Shown here piece after piece: positions 29,870 through 40,699 of a DNA stretch of 64,000 nt. A program made the position numbers and the translations under genes. The stretch spans positions 38,032,501 through 38,096,500 of the forward strand of contig NC_072896.1 in assembly GCF_027943255.1 (NCBI RefSeq), written 5' to 3'. The notes under the pieces were generated by a model, which worked only from the letters and a program-made list of their open reading frames with translations, made no database searches and was not told where the DNA came from. Source of the DNA: Anastrepha obliqua (taxonomy: Eukaryota; Arthropoda; Insecta; Diptera; Tephritidae). Each line of letters opens with the position of its first letter. The stretch's first letter is position 1.

Positions 29870-31110
29870 TTTCACTTTTGTATGATTTTTGCACACAAAA
29901 GATTATTCGCGGAATATAACGGAACTATCATATAAAATAAGTTTATTTTGCATATTTTCATAAAATAGATATGAAAGAATTTATCATATCATATGATTCT
30001 ATGATATTTTTCCCCTTTTTTTCCACCCGTACGTGAACCATTCTAAGCCGCCGTTTTAAAAATTATTTATAGATAAGCACTTACTTATCCTTTTACGTGC
30101 TTATGAGGAATAATTTTTGCACGGGTACATTTTACTGCACACATTTCGAAGAATATCTGAATATGTATGTATGTGTGTAACTGTGTACTAACTATCATAA
30201 AGCCAATTTTATTACCGACATCCTGCCGCTTCCACTTTGTGGCTTCCTGCCGCTCAACTCAATATTATGATTGCACACAAAAGTGTCTGTATTGGTAGCC
30301 TCTAGGTAGCAACATCTACGGTTCTTTGTTTGTGGCATATTTCAGAGTTAAAAAAGAAAATAAAAAATAAAAATCAACTTTAAAGGCGAGCGCCAAGCTG
30401 GCAGCGTAAGGAAGGCCAACAATACGAGGCTGAATGGGATGCGAAAAGGAATCATTTGTGTGAATGCAACAATGCAGACAAAAATCGGCTTGTTCTTATT
30501 AAATATTTTTGTTTTTTTACTATTTTACTTTTTTATTTTTTTATTTGCTGCTTTTCATTACCTGAATTTCAAGTTTTATTCTAAAAACGATAGCAGTTAA
30601 AAGCACTCAGCCATATTATTTGGCACTGCGCACATTCATACATACACACATCCATGCATATATGTATGTATGTACACTATGTAAGTACATATTATTGTTA
30701 TTAGTTACTGCCTTCAAAGCATGCAAAGGCCATTTAGCTGTGTTACTTTATTGTGTTTTTTTTCCAATTGGTATTTTGACGCATTTGCTACAATTCACAA
30801 ACACATTTCAGTACAATGTCTAAGTTGTATTTTCTAAAATAATTTTTACATTACTAGTTTTTTCGTTTATGCATTTCAAAGTTAGTCTACTAAGCTTTCA
30901 AGGTAAGCTAACAAATGGAAAAATGCTTTGTGTGAGTGTGGGAAAAATAATAATTTAAATATAAGTAGACTAATTTAATTTGGCAGATGGAAATTTTAAA
31001 ATTTCTATAATTTTGTAGTGTTTCTGAGAAAATAAAGGGCGATGGAGGTGGAAGTTATTGTGGTATACGTACCTAACGTTTTGTGTCATCGCCGATCAGC
31101 AGATGACTTT
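29870..31110. other. Spacer with ATGTATGT microsatellite
   Basis: No gene was recognised. Simple sequence occurs near 30155-30180 and 30645-30690. Confidence 0.35.
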
Positions 31111-31115
31111 ATACA

Positions 31116-31180
31116 TAGTTGGCGCCTACACCCGTTTTGACTGTTAGGCCTAGCTCTTCCTCCTATATGTGGGGTTCACA
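31116..31180 (-). repeat. tRNA-SINE 3'-tail fragment, minus orientation
   Basis: TTGGCGCCTACACCCGTTTT and AGCTCTTCCTCCTATATGTG correspond, reversed, to the 3' end of the SINE at 52387-52690, including the terminal GCGCCAA motif. Mutations are more frequent than in the other copies, so it is an old copy. Confidence 0.65.
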
Positions 31181-31189
31181 TCATCACAG

Positions 31190-32035
31190 CACATCACCCA
31201 AACCCGATTTTTTTATTTAACTTAAGATAGACCTGTGCCTTTCTTCTGTTCTTTCAGTTTGACCTTAGGGAGGGTAAACCTCCTTTGATTAAATGTAGCC
31301 CCCCAGTAAGGACATCGCCTGGCGTAGCTGAATAATTTAGTGCCAGCCAATACCCTCAAAACTTCTCCTTTGGCAACCTACTATGAAACTTTCAGGGCTC
31401 ACCGATCATGTCTCAGCTAAAAATGAAAAAAAAAAAAAAATCTGTGGATATTTTGAGGAAAAAATTGAATGTTTTTATGAAAAAAGAAAATTTTAAGCAT
31501 ACTTTATCCTAAAAAAAAATTTTAAAAGAGTGGAATATATTTGACTTAAAAGATCCATACCAAATGTTTCGGCCTTTACTAAATCTCAAATTTAAAAATT
31601 TTTTGCCAAAATTTGTTCAGTTTACTTCTTTTTGAAGTCCATGTCGAAAATACTTGGATCTCTTCACATTTTAAATTACTGGAAATGTACTTTTTGCAAG
31701 AAGCAATATTTGAAGAAAATTTCAGTTTTTGATTCAGGTTTTCCCTTTATACTGATCGGACAACTTTTAGCAGAGGCAAATTGTTCTTGTAACGGCAGTA
31801 ATTAAATGTTCAAATATAATTAACATGTTCAAAAAGCATACAATTTTTTAAATTTGTAAAATCAAATTTTTTGTAGAAAATAGTAAACAAGGAAGGAATT
31901 AAAACTTTAGTATACTATTAGTATTACATGGAATATAGAATATTAGTGTACGAGTATAATACATTTTTGTTACTAGTGCCAATCTAGAAGCTACACTGTC
32001 CGACGTAATTTGTAACTTAGTTTTACACTTTGTTA
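31190..32035. other. AT-rich spacer, nothing recognised
   Basis: A-rich runs near 31425-31520 and generally low complexity. No element boundary was found. Confidence 0.35.
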
Positions 32036-32039
32036 TCCA

Positions 32040-32525
32040 CGGCATCGACCTGGGCACCATTTTCTCTACGAGCTGTCAGATCTGTGGCTATGCAGACGAA
32101 CTCGCTATCATCGCAAGAAACCATGTGCTTGCCGACACCGCGTTGAATCTAATTAACAAACCAAAGCTAGTTGGACTAAAAATAAATGACAAAAATACTA
32201 AATACTGGGCTATATCGCGAAGCAATGGTCGTTAAAAAAGCAATGGTCGGTTGAAAAACTCGAAACCTTCAAGTATCTAGCAGTAAACTTAAGTAGTTCA
32301 GCAGATCTGCTTATCTGCATAAACGACAGACTGCAGGCTACAAATTGAAGCTTTTATGCACACCTCAAACCTCTGAGACGATCGGGGAGCTACGGCAATA
32401 TCAACTTATCGATGTGAAAAGTGGGTTCTGACTACTAATACATATAAAGAACTATTTCTTAGGCTTTGAGCGTAACATTATGAAAATAATTTCTGATCCT
32501 GTATGAGAGGACCCAAGCAAATGGG
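32040..32525 (+). pseudogene. LINE reverse-transcriptase fragment (palm and thumb)
   Basis: The plus-strand frame gives ICGYADELAIIARNHVLADT then LIN..KLVGLKINDKNTKYWA, the catalytic box (YADE instead of YADD) and the following 'GL.IN..KTKY' of RTE-like reverse transcriptases. Later CEKWVLTTNTYKELFLRLER then NIMKIISDPV corresponds to 'Y.SETWVLT...E..L..FERKILR.I.GP'. Frames are broken by insertions. It is a different family from the 9486/21167 RTE, judging by wording. It ends at the TA where the next mariner-like element begins. Confidence 0.6.
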
Positions 32526-32532
32526 TCTTATA

Positions 32533-33834
32533 AAGGGGATTTTTTAAGAGCTATAGAAAAGTTGTTCAAAAAAACCCACGTAAAATCCAGAAAATCGAAT
32601 GAAATTTTTATTTAAAGCGATAGTACAGTCCATATAATGTAAGGTTTGAAGATTATTTTATGCAAATGTTGACACCGACTGCGCTTCAAATGGTCCATCC
32701 GCTTAGTCCAATTTTGGCATACTCCTTCCAATGTTTCGGCTGGTATCTCACATATTAATGCTTTAATATTGTCTTCTAATGCGTTTATTGAAGCAGACTT
32801 GTCTGAATAGATATGAGCTTTAACATAGCCCCACAAAAAATAGTCCAAAGGCGTTATATCGCACGATCTGGGTGGCCAATTGACAGGCCCCGAACGTGAA
32901 ATAAAATGTTCAACGAACTCGCCTCTCATCAAGTCTATTGTTACGCGTGCTTTGTGGCATGTGGGACCGTCTTGCTGAAATCACATGTCATGCAAGTCAA
33001 GCCCTTGCATTTTGGGCAAAAAAAGTTAGATATCATTTCACGGTAGCGCTCACCATTCACAGTTACGTTACGATTCGCAGCATCTTTGAAGAAGTTCGGT
33101 CCAATGATACCTCCAGCCCATAAACCGCACCAAACTGTGACCTTTTCTGGATACATTGGTAGCTCTTGCAATACTTCTGGCTGATCTTCACTCCAAAATC
33201 GACAATTCTGCTTATTTGCGTACCCATTGATCTAAAATTGAGCTTCGTCGCTGAGCACAATTTTTCGATAAAAAAGTGGATCTTCGGCCAACTTTCCAAC
33301 AGCCCATTCACCAAAAAATCCACAGTACGGTAGGTCGTCCGGCTTCAATTCTTACACCAGCTGTATTTTGAAAGGCTTCACACCTAAATCCTTTCGCAAA
33401 ATTTTCCACGTTGTTGAGTAACAGAGGCCCAATTGCTGCGAACGGCGACGAATCGATAATTGATGGTCATCATTAACACTGGGCGATACAGCTGCGATAT
33501 TTTCTTCAGTTCGCACTCTACGTAAGCGTCTTGGTGGTTTGATGTCCAATAATGTAAATTTGGTTCTAAATTTAGTCACAATAGCTCGAATAGCCGCTTC
33601 AGTGAGTCGATTAAACTGACCATAAAATGGAAGAAGCGCGCGATAAACTTTCTTAACAGAACACGAATATTTGTAATACAATTCAATGATTTGCAAGCGT
33701 TGTTCGTTTGTAAGACGATTCATGGGTTAATTATAGACCAAACTGAAGATATCTGACAGTGAAACAAAACAAGAAACGTGCGTCAGCTGTTTAAACCAAC
33801 TGTTTAAAAAGATAATAGGTAAAAAATCACTCGT
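32533..33834 (-). mobile_element. Full-length DD41D mariner-like element (1,302 bp)
   Basis: The element is bounded by TA (32531-32532, 33835-33836). The TIRs are diverged: AAGGGGATTTTTTAAGAGC at the left, and at the right, reversed, ACGAGTGATTTTTTACC. Comparison with the shorter relative at 55628-56520 (AAGGGTGATTTTTTAGC) confirms the ends. Inside is a damaged transposase on the minus strand. Confidence 0.83.
32615..33723 (-). pseudogene. DD41D (rosa-like) transposase pseudogene
   Basis: ATG 33723 starts MNRLTNEQRLQIIELYYKYS, an HTH of the DUF4817 type. It continues through RRVRTEENIAAVSPSVNDDH, RRRSQQLGLCYSTTWKILRK and DLGVKPFKIQLV to a stop, then RKIVLSDEAQF (first Asp), YPEKVTVWCGLWAGGIIGPN, NGERYREMISNF, FQQDGPTCHKARVTIDLM (second Asp) and NWPPRSCDITPLDYFLWGYV (third Asp). 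I count 41 residues between the second and third Asp, hence DD41D. The Trp before FQQDG is a TGA stop and there are several frameshifts, so it is inactive although all three catalytic residues survive. Confidence 0.83.
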
Positions 33835-33884
33835 TAGAATAAAACAGAACAATGAGATCGAAGAACTTATAATGGACAAAGCAT

Positions 33885-34155
33885 AGCCTGTTTTGTGAAG
33901 GCGTAACATCTTCGATTGCTAGGGCATGTACTTCGAATTGATGACAACATATATGCAAAGAATACTCTAAGCTCTCGCATTTTGGGCAGCAGAAAGCGCG
34001 AGCAGTCACCAAGAAGATGGACAGATAGTATGGAAGACGACCTGCGTAGCATGAAAAAGTTATGTAATGAACCAATGCATATGCAGCGCAATAGTAAAGG
34101 AAGCATTGGTTAACCCCGAGCTGTAAATGCATTGATGAAGAAGATGGTGTTGATG
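33885..34155 (+). pseudogene. LINE C-terminal fragment (RTE-like)
   Basis: The plus frame reads MLGHVLRIDDNIYAKNTLSS then RKREQSPRRWTDSMEDDLRS, matching the 'RWLGHVLRM.....K..L.....R.RGRP..RW.D.V..DL' ending of RTE-type proteins. Before it, EIEELIMDKA fits the preceding segment. It is short and isolated. It adjoins the right TIR of the DD41D element and may have been its insertion target. Confidence 0.6.
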
Positions 34156-34409
34156 AGTATATAATATGTAGAATTCACCTTTGAAAATTTTAATCAAATA
34201 CAACATTTTGAAAAACCCCCAGACTAAATTCGGTTCTTCTTCTATGCCTACAAGTCAGCTTAACACTTAGGGTACATTTTAGGTTGTTAGAAGTCTTAAA
34301 GGACACGGATAATTAGTGTTGCCCGTCTTGCAGCAGGTTTCTACTAAATGTCCTATGCTCGGTACGAACTATTATATAAAATAATTTGTTGGTTGTTTGG
34401 ACAAGCTCC

Positions 34410-34690
34410 TCCTTGTTGCTGTTTCACAAATGCAGGGACTTGCAGTTTCATGCGCCTCCGAACATCGTGTCTTTCTCATTCTAACCGGCGCTAATTGGAC
34501 ACACCAAGTGAAGTCAAGTCCTTCTCCACCTGATCTTTCCAGCGCAGAGGAGGTCTTCTTCTTTCTCTGCTACCACCAGCTGGTACCGCATCGAATACTT
34601 TCAGAACTGGGTCGTTTGTATCCATTCGTACGATACGACCTAGCCAACTTAGCCGCTGGATCGTTATTCGCTGCATACGTTAATGTCGTT
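34410..34690 (-). pseudogene. RTE 3' coding fragment (same family as 9486-10852)
   Basis: The minus frame reads QRITIQRLSWLGRIVRMDTN, DPVLKVFDAVPAGGSRERRR and PPLRWKDQVEKDLTSLGVSN, nearly identical to the C-terminus of the RTE copies at 9486, 21167 and 57996. Only the last 60-70 codons are present. The A-rich stretch at 34690-34710 separates it from the SINE that follows. Confidence 0.82.
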
Positions 34691-34714
34691 AATTAATAAA
34701 AAAAAAAAAAACAT

Positions 34715-34960
34715 TTTTCTAATAGCGGTCGCCCCTCGGCAGACAATGGCAAACCTCCGAGTGTATATCTGCCATGAAAAAGCTCCTCATAAAAATATCT
34801 GCCGTTTGGAGTCGGCTTGAAACTGTAGATCCCTCCATTTGTGGAACAACATCAAGACGCACACCACAAATAGGAGGAGGAGCTCGGCCAAACACCCAAA
34901 AAGGGTGTACGCGCCAATTATAAAAAAAAAAATAAAAAAAATAAAAAAAGGTTAATGTCG
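34715..34960 (+). mobile_element. tRNA-SINE, 5'-truncated, with A-rich tail
   Basis: It starts inside the SINE body (TTCTAATAGCGGTCGCCCCT), runs through GAAACTGTAGATCCCTCCAT and ACACCACAAATAGGAGGAGG to CTCGGCCAA (34883-34891), and ends GCGCCAATTA (34911-34920) followed by an A-rich tail to about 34955. The tRNA-like head is missing, as expected from incomplete reverse transcription. Confidence 0.9.
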
Positions 34961-34964
34961 TCCT

Positions 34965-36462
34965 AAAGCTCATATAGTTCATCGCTCCGTCGCCTTCGCT
35001 ACTAGCCGTCATCAACGCGCACAGCAGAATTTCTGCAGAAACATTTTCTATTATTTTGGTGTTTCGTGCTCGCTGTGGGTTTCGAGTCATGCACTAACTC
35101 ATGCAGCTGCGGTGGCTGGATTTGGGTAGCTAAAATATTCAAACTCTACTTGTTATTTAATAACAATAATTTCTTTGCTACTTTTTGCGATAAAGAAGAA
35201 TCTATTCGTTTTTTGAATTAAATCTGTTCAGTTTGTGTACCCTAGTAAATATATATATGTAATTTTTTGAAAACAGTTTCCGTTTGAGGTTTTTATTCAC
35301 CATTTTGTCGAAGTAATTGCTGACAACTGTATACAAACCTCAGCCGATTAGGCAGTAAGTGAGTAACGCAGGATCACTTTCAGAAAAAACACTCCTAAAT
35401 TTGGGTCAACATTTTTTTATACCTTTATTTGTACTGCTAAATTCATTCGTCGCTAGCCACATAGTCGACCATTCGTTGGTTCCCTCCCTTCGGTCGCACT
35501 TAATTGCTTTAACTTTTTGACTTTCCTAACCATTGCAAAGTTCTCACGCACAACCGGACATGTTTAAATGACTGGAAGTAATTTGTGGTGAATAATTATA
35601 TGCATACCTGCAGCGTCGAAGGTAGCAAAATAAACAAAACAAAAATTGGAAAACTTTCTTGTACATCGGTATTTTTTACACAGCATACTTTTATGGCCTT
35701 TATGAAGTGCCATATTTGGACTTTCATAGTCCTCTTCTGGACTCCATTTCTAATTCAGGTGCACAAATTTGTACAATAAGGTTTTAAAAATGTCAGTCGA
35801 ATAAAGTTTTTAACACGACACACAGGTGGGAATGAATGCAAGCACAGTTATGTTTGTATGTATGTAAAAACGTATTTGCTCTTTACAACTTTATTTCAGT
35901 TCGTTCGAATGCTACTTTTTTAGCGTTTGGGTTTTCTGTTTTTAGCCGAGTTATTTGCTGTACTTTTTCTACATATCCATGAAATCCCTGGCCACTTTGC
36001 CTAATCGACAATGTAAACAAGCTGTGACAATTCATCATGCTACAACAAAAACGGAATCGTGGCCACGGCGAAAGGACAAGCAAATGGCAACGAATTGAAA
36101 TCTTATGGAGAGGGACTTACATTTGATAGAAATACTTCATGAAATCAACAAAGTAATCGAAATGAACAAAATTAGTGAACACTGAATGAATGACTGAATA
36201 AATGTGCCACTGAACAACTGTAAATCGAAAAGGACATTAATGAAGAAAGAATTGTGTAAACAAACAAATGGGGAGTACTTCAAAATGACACAATGAAAGT
36301 AATTAGCCTGGCAAGAGAATGAGAACTTGGCCGTAAAGGAAATGAAGTTAATATCCACCAAAAAATTGATTTTACTAAATTAAGCACCAAGAATTAAGGA
36401 AAGCATTATTTTATTATAGATTTTCTGAAGAAGGTTTCACAGTTAAAGGGCCATATATATAT
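34965..36462. other. Spacer, nothing recognised
   Basis: No transposon or gene motif was recognised on either strand. It may be unique host sequence. Confidence 0.35.
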
Positions 36463-36470
36463 ATGTGGAT

Positions 36471-36914
36471 TAGGGCGGGTCGATTTAAAAATCGCTCACT
36501 GCTCTGTGAAAATCGTATTTTAGGGATCAAAATAAGAAACTTTGCCGAAGGAACCATACCTCTAAAACGAATTCTGGTCGAACGAAAAATCCCACTTTGA
36601 CCCATTTAGAGTGCTCCAATCGAGTCCAAATGTATGACCGACCCCCACTAACTTTGGACGGCCGATCCACCCATGCCAGTGGCACACCCCTGGAACTCCC
36701 CTGGGGGATTCTGCATACAATCATTTCAAAATATCACCACTTTTGGTCCTTACATGAGAAAAGAAACTAAAAAGTTCGACCCAAATTGGGGGACATCAGA
36801 ATTCGTTTTAGAGGTATGGTTCCTTCGGCAAAGTTTCTTATTTTGATCCCTAGAATATGATTTTCACAGAGCAATGGGCGATTTTTTTGCCTCCTCACAA
36901 ATCGACCCGGCCTA
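36471..36914. mobile_element. Fold-back hAT-type MITE, 444 bp, arms of about 100 bp
   Basis: The left arm TAGGGCGGGTCGATTT...GGGATCAAAATAAGAAAC, then TTGCCGAAGGAACCATACCT and CTAAAACGAATTCTG, returns inverted at the right end with few differences. The flanks ATGTGGAT (36463-36470) and ATGTGCAT (36915-36922) agree at 7 of 8 positions, the duplication length of hAT elements. It has no coding capacity. The two termini described at 576 and 4570 begin with similar bases. Confidence 0.88.
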
Positions 36915-36932
36915 ATGTGCATGTGTATACAG

Positions 36933-37214
36933 AAAATAGGAGGAGGAGCTCGGCCAAACAGCCGAAAAGGGTGTAAGCGGCTATTTGTGGGTTGCGCCCC
37001 AAATGGAGTGACCTACCGTTTTAAGCCGACTTCGAAGGGCGGATGATTTAGTATGAGTAGCTTTTTCATGGCAAAAATACACTCCGAGTTTTCCATTGCC
37101 TGCCGAGGTGCTACTGCTTTTAGAAAAAGCTTTTTCTATTATTTGGCTTTTCATGCACAGAGATGCGACTTTCGAATGATAGTCATGCACCAACCCTTTC
37201 GGCTATGGAGGCCG
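36933..37214 (-). mobile_element. tRNA-SINE with an inverted 3' tip
   Basis: From 37214 leftwards on the minus strand it carries a degraded tRNA-like head (GGCCTCCATAGCCGAAAGGG), then the shared SINE body to about 36981. The final 48 bp (36933-36980: AATAGGAGGAGGAGCTCGG to GTGTAAGCGGC) are in plus orientation, that is, inverted relative to the rest. Box B is mutated. It lies 18 bp from the MITE. Confidence 0.8.
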
Positions 37215-37219
37215 CTACC

Positions 37220-37990
37220 ATAAATGTCATAATTTTGAAACGTGACGCAAAGTTTCAGTATTTCAATATGAATCAGGAGGTTAGAGTTGGCTTGGTTCAA
37301 GGCTTTGTGCCATACAAGCGGAAAGACATCATAACTCAAAAATTGGGTGTCATTGTGATCGAGGACTTTGTTATTCAATTGGCCACTATCTTTGTTTACT
37401 GATCCCGGCTCAGAGGTAGATAAATGATTCTACTCCGTCGAAGATTTAAAAACCCCTATAGATCTTTCTTTGCTTCAGACTATTATTATCCATTTCAGAT
37501 AAGGCAAAACTAAAGCGCGGCTGCTAAAGTCAAAAATGTCGATTTCGTGAGTAGATGTCAATAAATGAATGTCTTCGTTAACTCTGCTGTGAGCATTAAG
37601 TTCATATCGATGTTTTGTCATCCCCCCTGTGATCTTTTGTAATATAAGGTAGGTGATTTGGATTTGTAAGTGGATCACACACTTGATACTTTAGCGTCTT
37701 TGGCACTGTGCATCTTCTAGGCACCAATAAAGGTCTCATCACAAACCCGCTAAAAGCCATCCTCTGACTGTGTGTAAAACTACAAGGTCTAGGTAGATAT
37801 TTTTTGCCAGAAAGTGTCTGATAAAGTGATTTTACACTACGATCATGCATTCCATTGTAACTTACCATATATTTTCTCAGGCTAAAAAGCCCATTGTATA
37901 TAAAGCTCTGGAAAGGGGATAGATAGTCAAGGAGGGAAGGAGAAAAGTATCAGAGAAAGAGATAGGAAAGAATAGAGACAGAGATAGAGA
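37220..37990. other. Spacer and purine-rich 3' trailer of the LINE
   Basis: The plus strand is a purine-rich AGAGATAG run at about 37925-37993, immediately downstream of the LINE stop on the minus strand, so it is likely its 3' UTR. The minus-strand frame 37602-37868 is open but unrecognised. Confidence 0.35.
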
Positions 37991-37993
37991 TAG

Positions 37994-39010
37994 TTAGTAC
38001 TGTGAGAATGTTCCAGATTCTTTGACAAATCTGTAAATATCCTCCAATTGTAGGAAACGAATATTACTCATTCTCATGACATCGGAAGCCAAAACTCATA
38101 GCCGTGCTCTAGCGAAAGCAGGAAACTCACAGAGAAAGTGCTCAGTGCTATCCGCCTCCTCTAAACATGACAGGCACACTGGGTCCTCAATGATTCCAAT
38201 GGTGGTCCTATGCTGACCCCATGGGTTGTGTCCTGTAATGTTACCGACCTTCAACCGAACGTCTTTCCTTCCAAGATTTAATAGAAAGTTTGACAGTTTT
38301 CTGTTCGGACTTGTCACAAAACACTTTGCAGTTCTGTAGCGTTCTAGACAGGACCATCGCTGTTTATGTAGATTGCCTACATAACCGCTGATCCCATTCA
38401 TGATTCCTGCGGAACTGATTCCGATTATTGGCTTTGGCTCCTGTGGGGGCACCGCTGATCCATGGTTGGCCAATTCGTCGACAATTTCGTTTCCTTGAAC
38501 ACCGGAGTGTTCCGGAACGCATATAAGTACAAGCCTGTTTTGTCTTGCGACAGAATTAAGCTTCTTCTTACATTCTTGAATAATCTTTGAGGTTTGCTTC
38601 GCGTTCTCCAGGGACTTCAATGCAGTCTGACTGTCACTGAAAACTCCAATCTGTTTCCCGCTCCATCTCCTCTCGATTATCCATTGGACTACTTTCAGGA
38701 TGGCAAAAACTTCCGTTTGGAAAACAGTTGCCATTTCCCCCATAGCATAGTGATACTTATTACTATCGTTTAAGTACCATCCGACTCCAGACCCTATTTC
38801 ATTCTTGGACTCATCGGTGAAGAAAATATCCGTCAAACTTCCCTGCATGCATTCTGGATTGCTCCATTGCGTGAGCATCAATTTCCTTCCAAATGAAGCT
38901 GTGAGTATCAGGTCGTCTTTAGGTGCCAAAAACAGTGGATACTGCTCAGATAGCAACTTAAAGATCTCTTTGTGTCCCGATAGCAACTTAAAAATTTCTC
39001 TGTGTCTCTA
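37994..39010 (-). pseudogene. LINE fragment with RNase H domain and C-terminal zinc knuckle (I/LOA-like)
   Basis: The minus frame from 38986 gives an RNase H domain: DIFFTDESK (first Asp), FQTEVFAILK (Glu), GVFSDSQTALKS (second Asp), VPEHSGVQGNEIVDELANHG (His and last Asp). The Cys-rich tail NITGHNPWG...CLSCLEEADSTEHFLC follows. All four active-site positions are present. A TGA at 38096-38098 interrupts the C-terminus, after which ASDVMRMSNIRFLQLEDIYR continues to a stop at 37994-37996. The 5' side is truncated in two direct 30 bp repeats (38949-39008). RNase H would remove RNA from the RNA-DNA hybrid during retrotransposition. The upstream RT is missing. Confidence 0.82.
38949..39008. repeat. 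Direct tandem duplication, 2 x 30 bp
   Basis: GATAGCAACTTAAAGATCTC and GATAGCAACTTAAAAATTTC start two consecutive 30 bp units with a few differences. They encode a repeated 10-residue unit (GHKEIFKLLS) in the LINE frame. Confidence 0.85.
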
Positions 39011-39309
39011 AGTATACTCCAGATGTTTAGCTTTCCTCTCGATCACATGTTCGTTGAAAATTTATTCTATAGGACGGTTGCTAAAGGAGTGGATACCCTC
39101 AGAGTAGGCAAATATTGGGCGGTGTTGGTGTTCTTATGCAAAAAAATGTTTCTAATACTTCTTTAGTAGAAAGCAAGTATAAAAGACTACAAGCTTTGAC
39201 CTTCCGAGGCAAAATCTTTCGGTTTCAATTAGACTATGTGGTTTATTAGTCTTTCTTTGTGGGCTACTGCAATCTTTCAGTGTGTACGGACCTCATTTTA
39301 AGGTCGCAA

Positions 39310-39480
39310 TAGTTTATTTTCTATATTTAGAACTGATCTGCTACCCATGAGTCATTGCATGTTTTTGAGTTTGATGTCCAATTCTTCCCTCTTTTTCTTA
39401 ACATGTTCTTTCCATCGAAGTTTACATTCAAGTGTCATAGCTAGGTTCCTACAGAGTTTAAGGATTAATACGAAGACTTA
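39310..39480 (-). pseudogene. Jockey-like LINE reverse-transcriptase thumb fragment
   Basis: The minus frame reads CRNLAMTLECKLRWKEHVKK then KREELDIKLKNMQ, a stop in place of Trp, LMGSRSVLNIENKLL. This matches the 'YLGMTLD..L.WK.HV..K...L..K...M.WL.G..S.LSI.NKLL' thumb of Jockey-type LINEs. Nothing else of the element is recognisable nearby, and it is probably independent of the RNase H fragment at 37994-39010. Confidence 0.6.
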
Positions 39481-39804
39481 AATACTAAACCTAGCGACCT
39501 ACTACCTCCATAAAAATGCTTTATGTTATGTAGAGTGAAAATTGTACGATGTTGTCATATTTAAGTTTCTTGCCACTTGTAGATATATATGAACAAGTGA
39601 GCATAAGAAAAAGCCGATGCAAAATTGTGAGAGTAGCTTCGGCTGCCACGTCAAAGGGGACACCACCGCAAATATTTGATCGCTCATTTCATTGTATTCT
39701 TACGCTCTTCCAATCAGTCGTTGTTCAGGTAAGAAAAACTGCGTGCATTGAATTAGAAACGAGGTATTGCGATATTAACTAACCTATAAGACGTCCGAGA
39801 ATCC

Positions 39805-40686
39805 TATGATGTTTACTAGACACCCAAAATTTTGGGTCTAACCTTTGACAGTTTGCTCTCCTTCTCAGAGCACACCACCGCAATTGCCACTAAAGTCCAA
39901 AACCGCAACAAGGTCCTCAAATCGCTTGCCGGCAGCGCTTGGGGCAAAGACAAAGAATTGTTGCTATCGACATTTAAGGCAATTGGTCGGCCGGTTCTGA
40001 ACTATGCTGCACCTGTTTGGTCGCCTGGAACTAGTAACACGCAGTGCATAAAGCTACAGACATGCCAAAATACTGCCATTCGGACAGCGACCGGTTGCCT
40101 CCCGATGTCCCGTGTTCAACATCTTCACAACGGAACACAAATGCTCCCAGTAATGGAGCATAAAAAACTGCTCTGCAAGCAGTTCCTGCTAGGATGTTAC
40201 CGCAGGTTTCACTACTGCAGACACCTGCTTGAGCCTGAGCCGCCTCCCAGGCACGTCAGGAAACACCTCTTAAGCTACGTCGACGAAATCCAGGACAAAA
40301 CTGACCGAAATTTACTGGACCAGACAGTGTTTAGACAGTCAATAAACAACATTCACCGGGAGACCGTCATCACCTTCTTAAGCTCCCGTCCTCTGAATGC
40401 CGTAATCGGAGTCCAACTACCACCAATAGCAGATGAAGAGCTCCAGCTTTCCCGTGAGACACGTGTAACACTGGCACAATTACGTTCTGGATACTGTAGC
40501 AGGTTAAACTCCTACTTATCCAGAATCGACCCCGACGTACCAAACATATGTTCGGCATGTGAAGGCACCTCGCACGATACTAACCACCTTTTCACATGCC
40601 CTCTACCTTTAGATGAGCTGGACGAAGACGACCGGTGATATGCCCTACACTGGCGGGGCTTTTATTACTGTTAATAAACAAACAAA
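39805..40686 (+). mobile_element. 5'-truncated LINE (Jockey-like) with 13 bp target-site duplication
   Basis: The flanks CGTCCGAGAATCC (39792-39804) and CGTTCGAGAATCC (40687-40699) agree at 12 of 13 positions. The 3' end is TGTTAATAAACAAACAAA, a typical LINE tail. The enclosed frame is the C-terminal part of a reverse transcriptase. The near-identical duplications and long open frame suggest a relatively young insertion. Confidence 0.85.
39820..40638 (+). CDS. C-terminal LINE protein fragment, about 270 codons, open
   Basis: The frame is open from the truncated 5' end (PKILGLTFDSLLSFSEHTTA) through GRPVLNYAAPVWSPGTSN (thumb), CQNTAIRTATGCLPMSRVQH, LPVMEHKKLLCKQFLLGCYR, RSGYCSRLNSYLSRIDPDVP and NICSACEGTSHDTNHLFTCP, a Cys/His knuckle, ending LDELDEDDR and a stop at 40636-40638. 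The catalytic palm is absent because of 5' truncation, so it is a dead-on-arrival copy, not a gene in its own right. The final ten residues differ from the Trp-containing ending I associate with this family, possibly a lineage feature. Confidence 0.8.
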   Translation, partial: TPKILGLTFDSLLSFSEHTTAIATKVQNRNKVLKSLAGSAWGKDKELLLSTFKAIGRPVLNYAAPVWSPGTSNTQCIKLQTCQNTAIRTATGCLPMSRVQHLHNGTQMLPVMEHKKLLCKQFLLGCYRRFHYCRHLLEPEPPPRHVRKHLLSYVDEIQDKTDRNLLDQTVFRQSINNIHRETVITFLSSRPLNAVIGVQLPPIADEELQLSRETRVTLAQLRSGYCSRLNSYLSRIDPDVPNICSACEGTSHDTNHLFTCPLPLDELDEDDR

Positions 40687-40699
40687 CGTTCGAGAATCC

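Noticed and set aside
30645..30690. TATG/CATA tracts as a functional repeat array
   Set aside because: They are ordinary microsatellites, with no fixed spacers or unit structure, and recur at several other places in the window.
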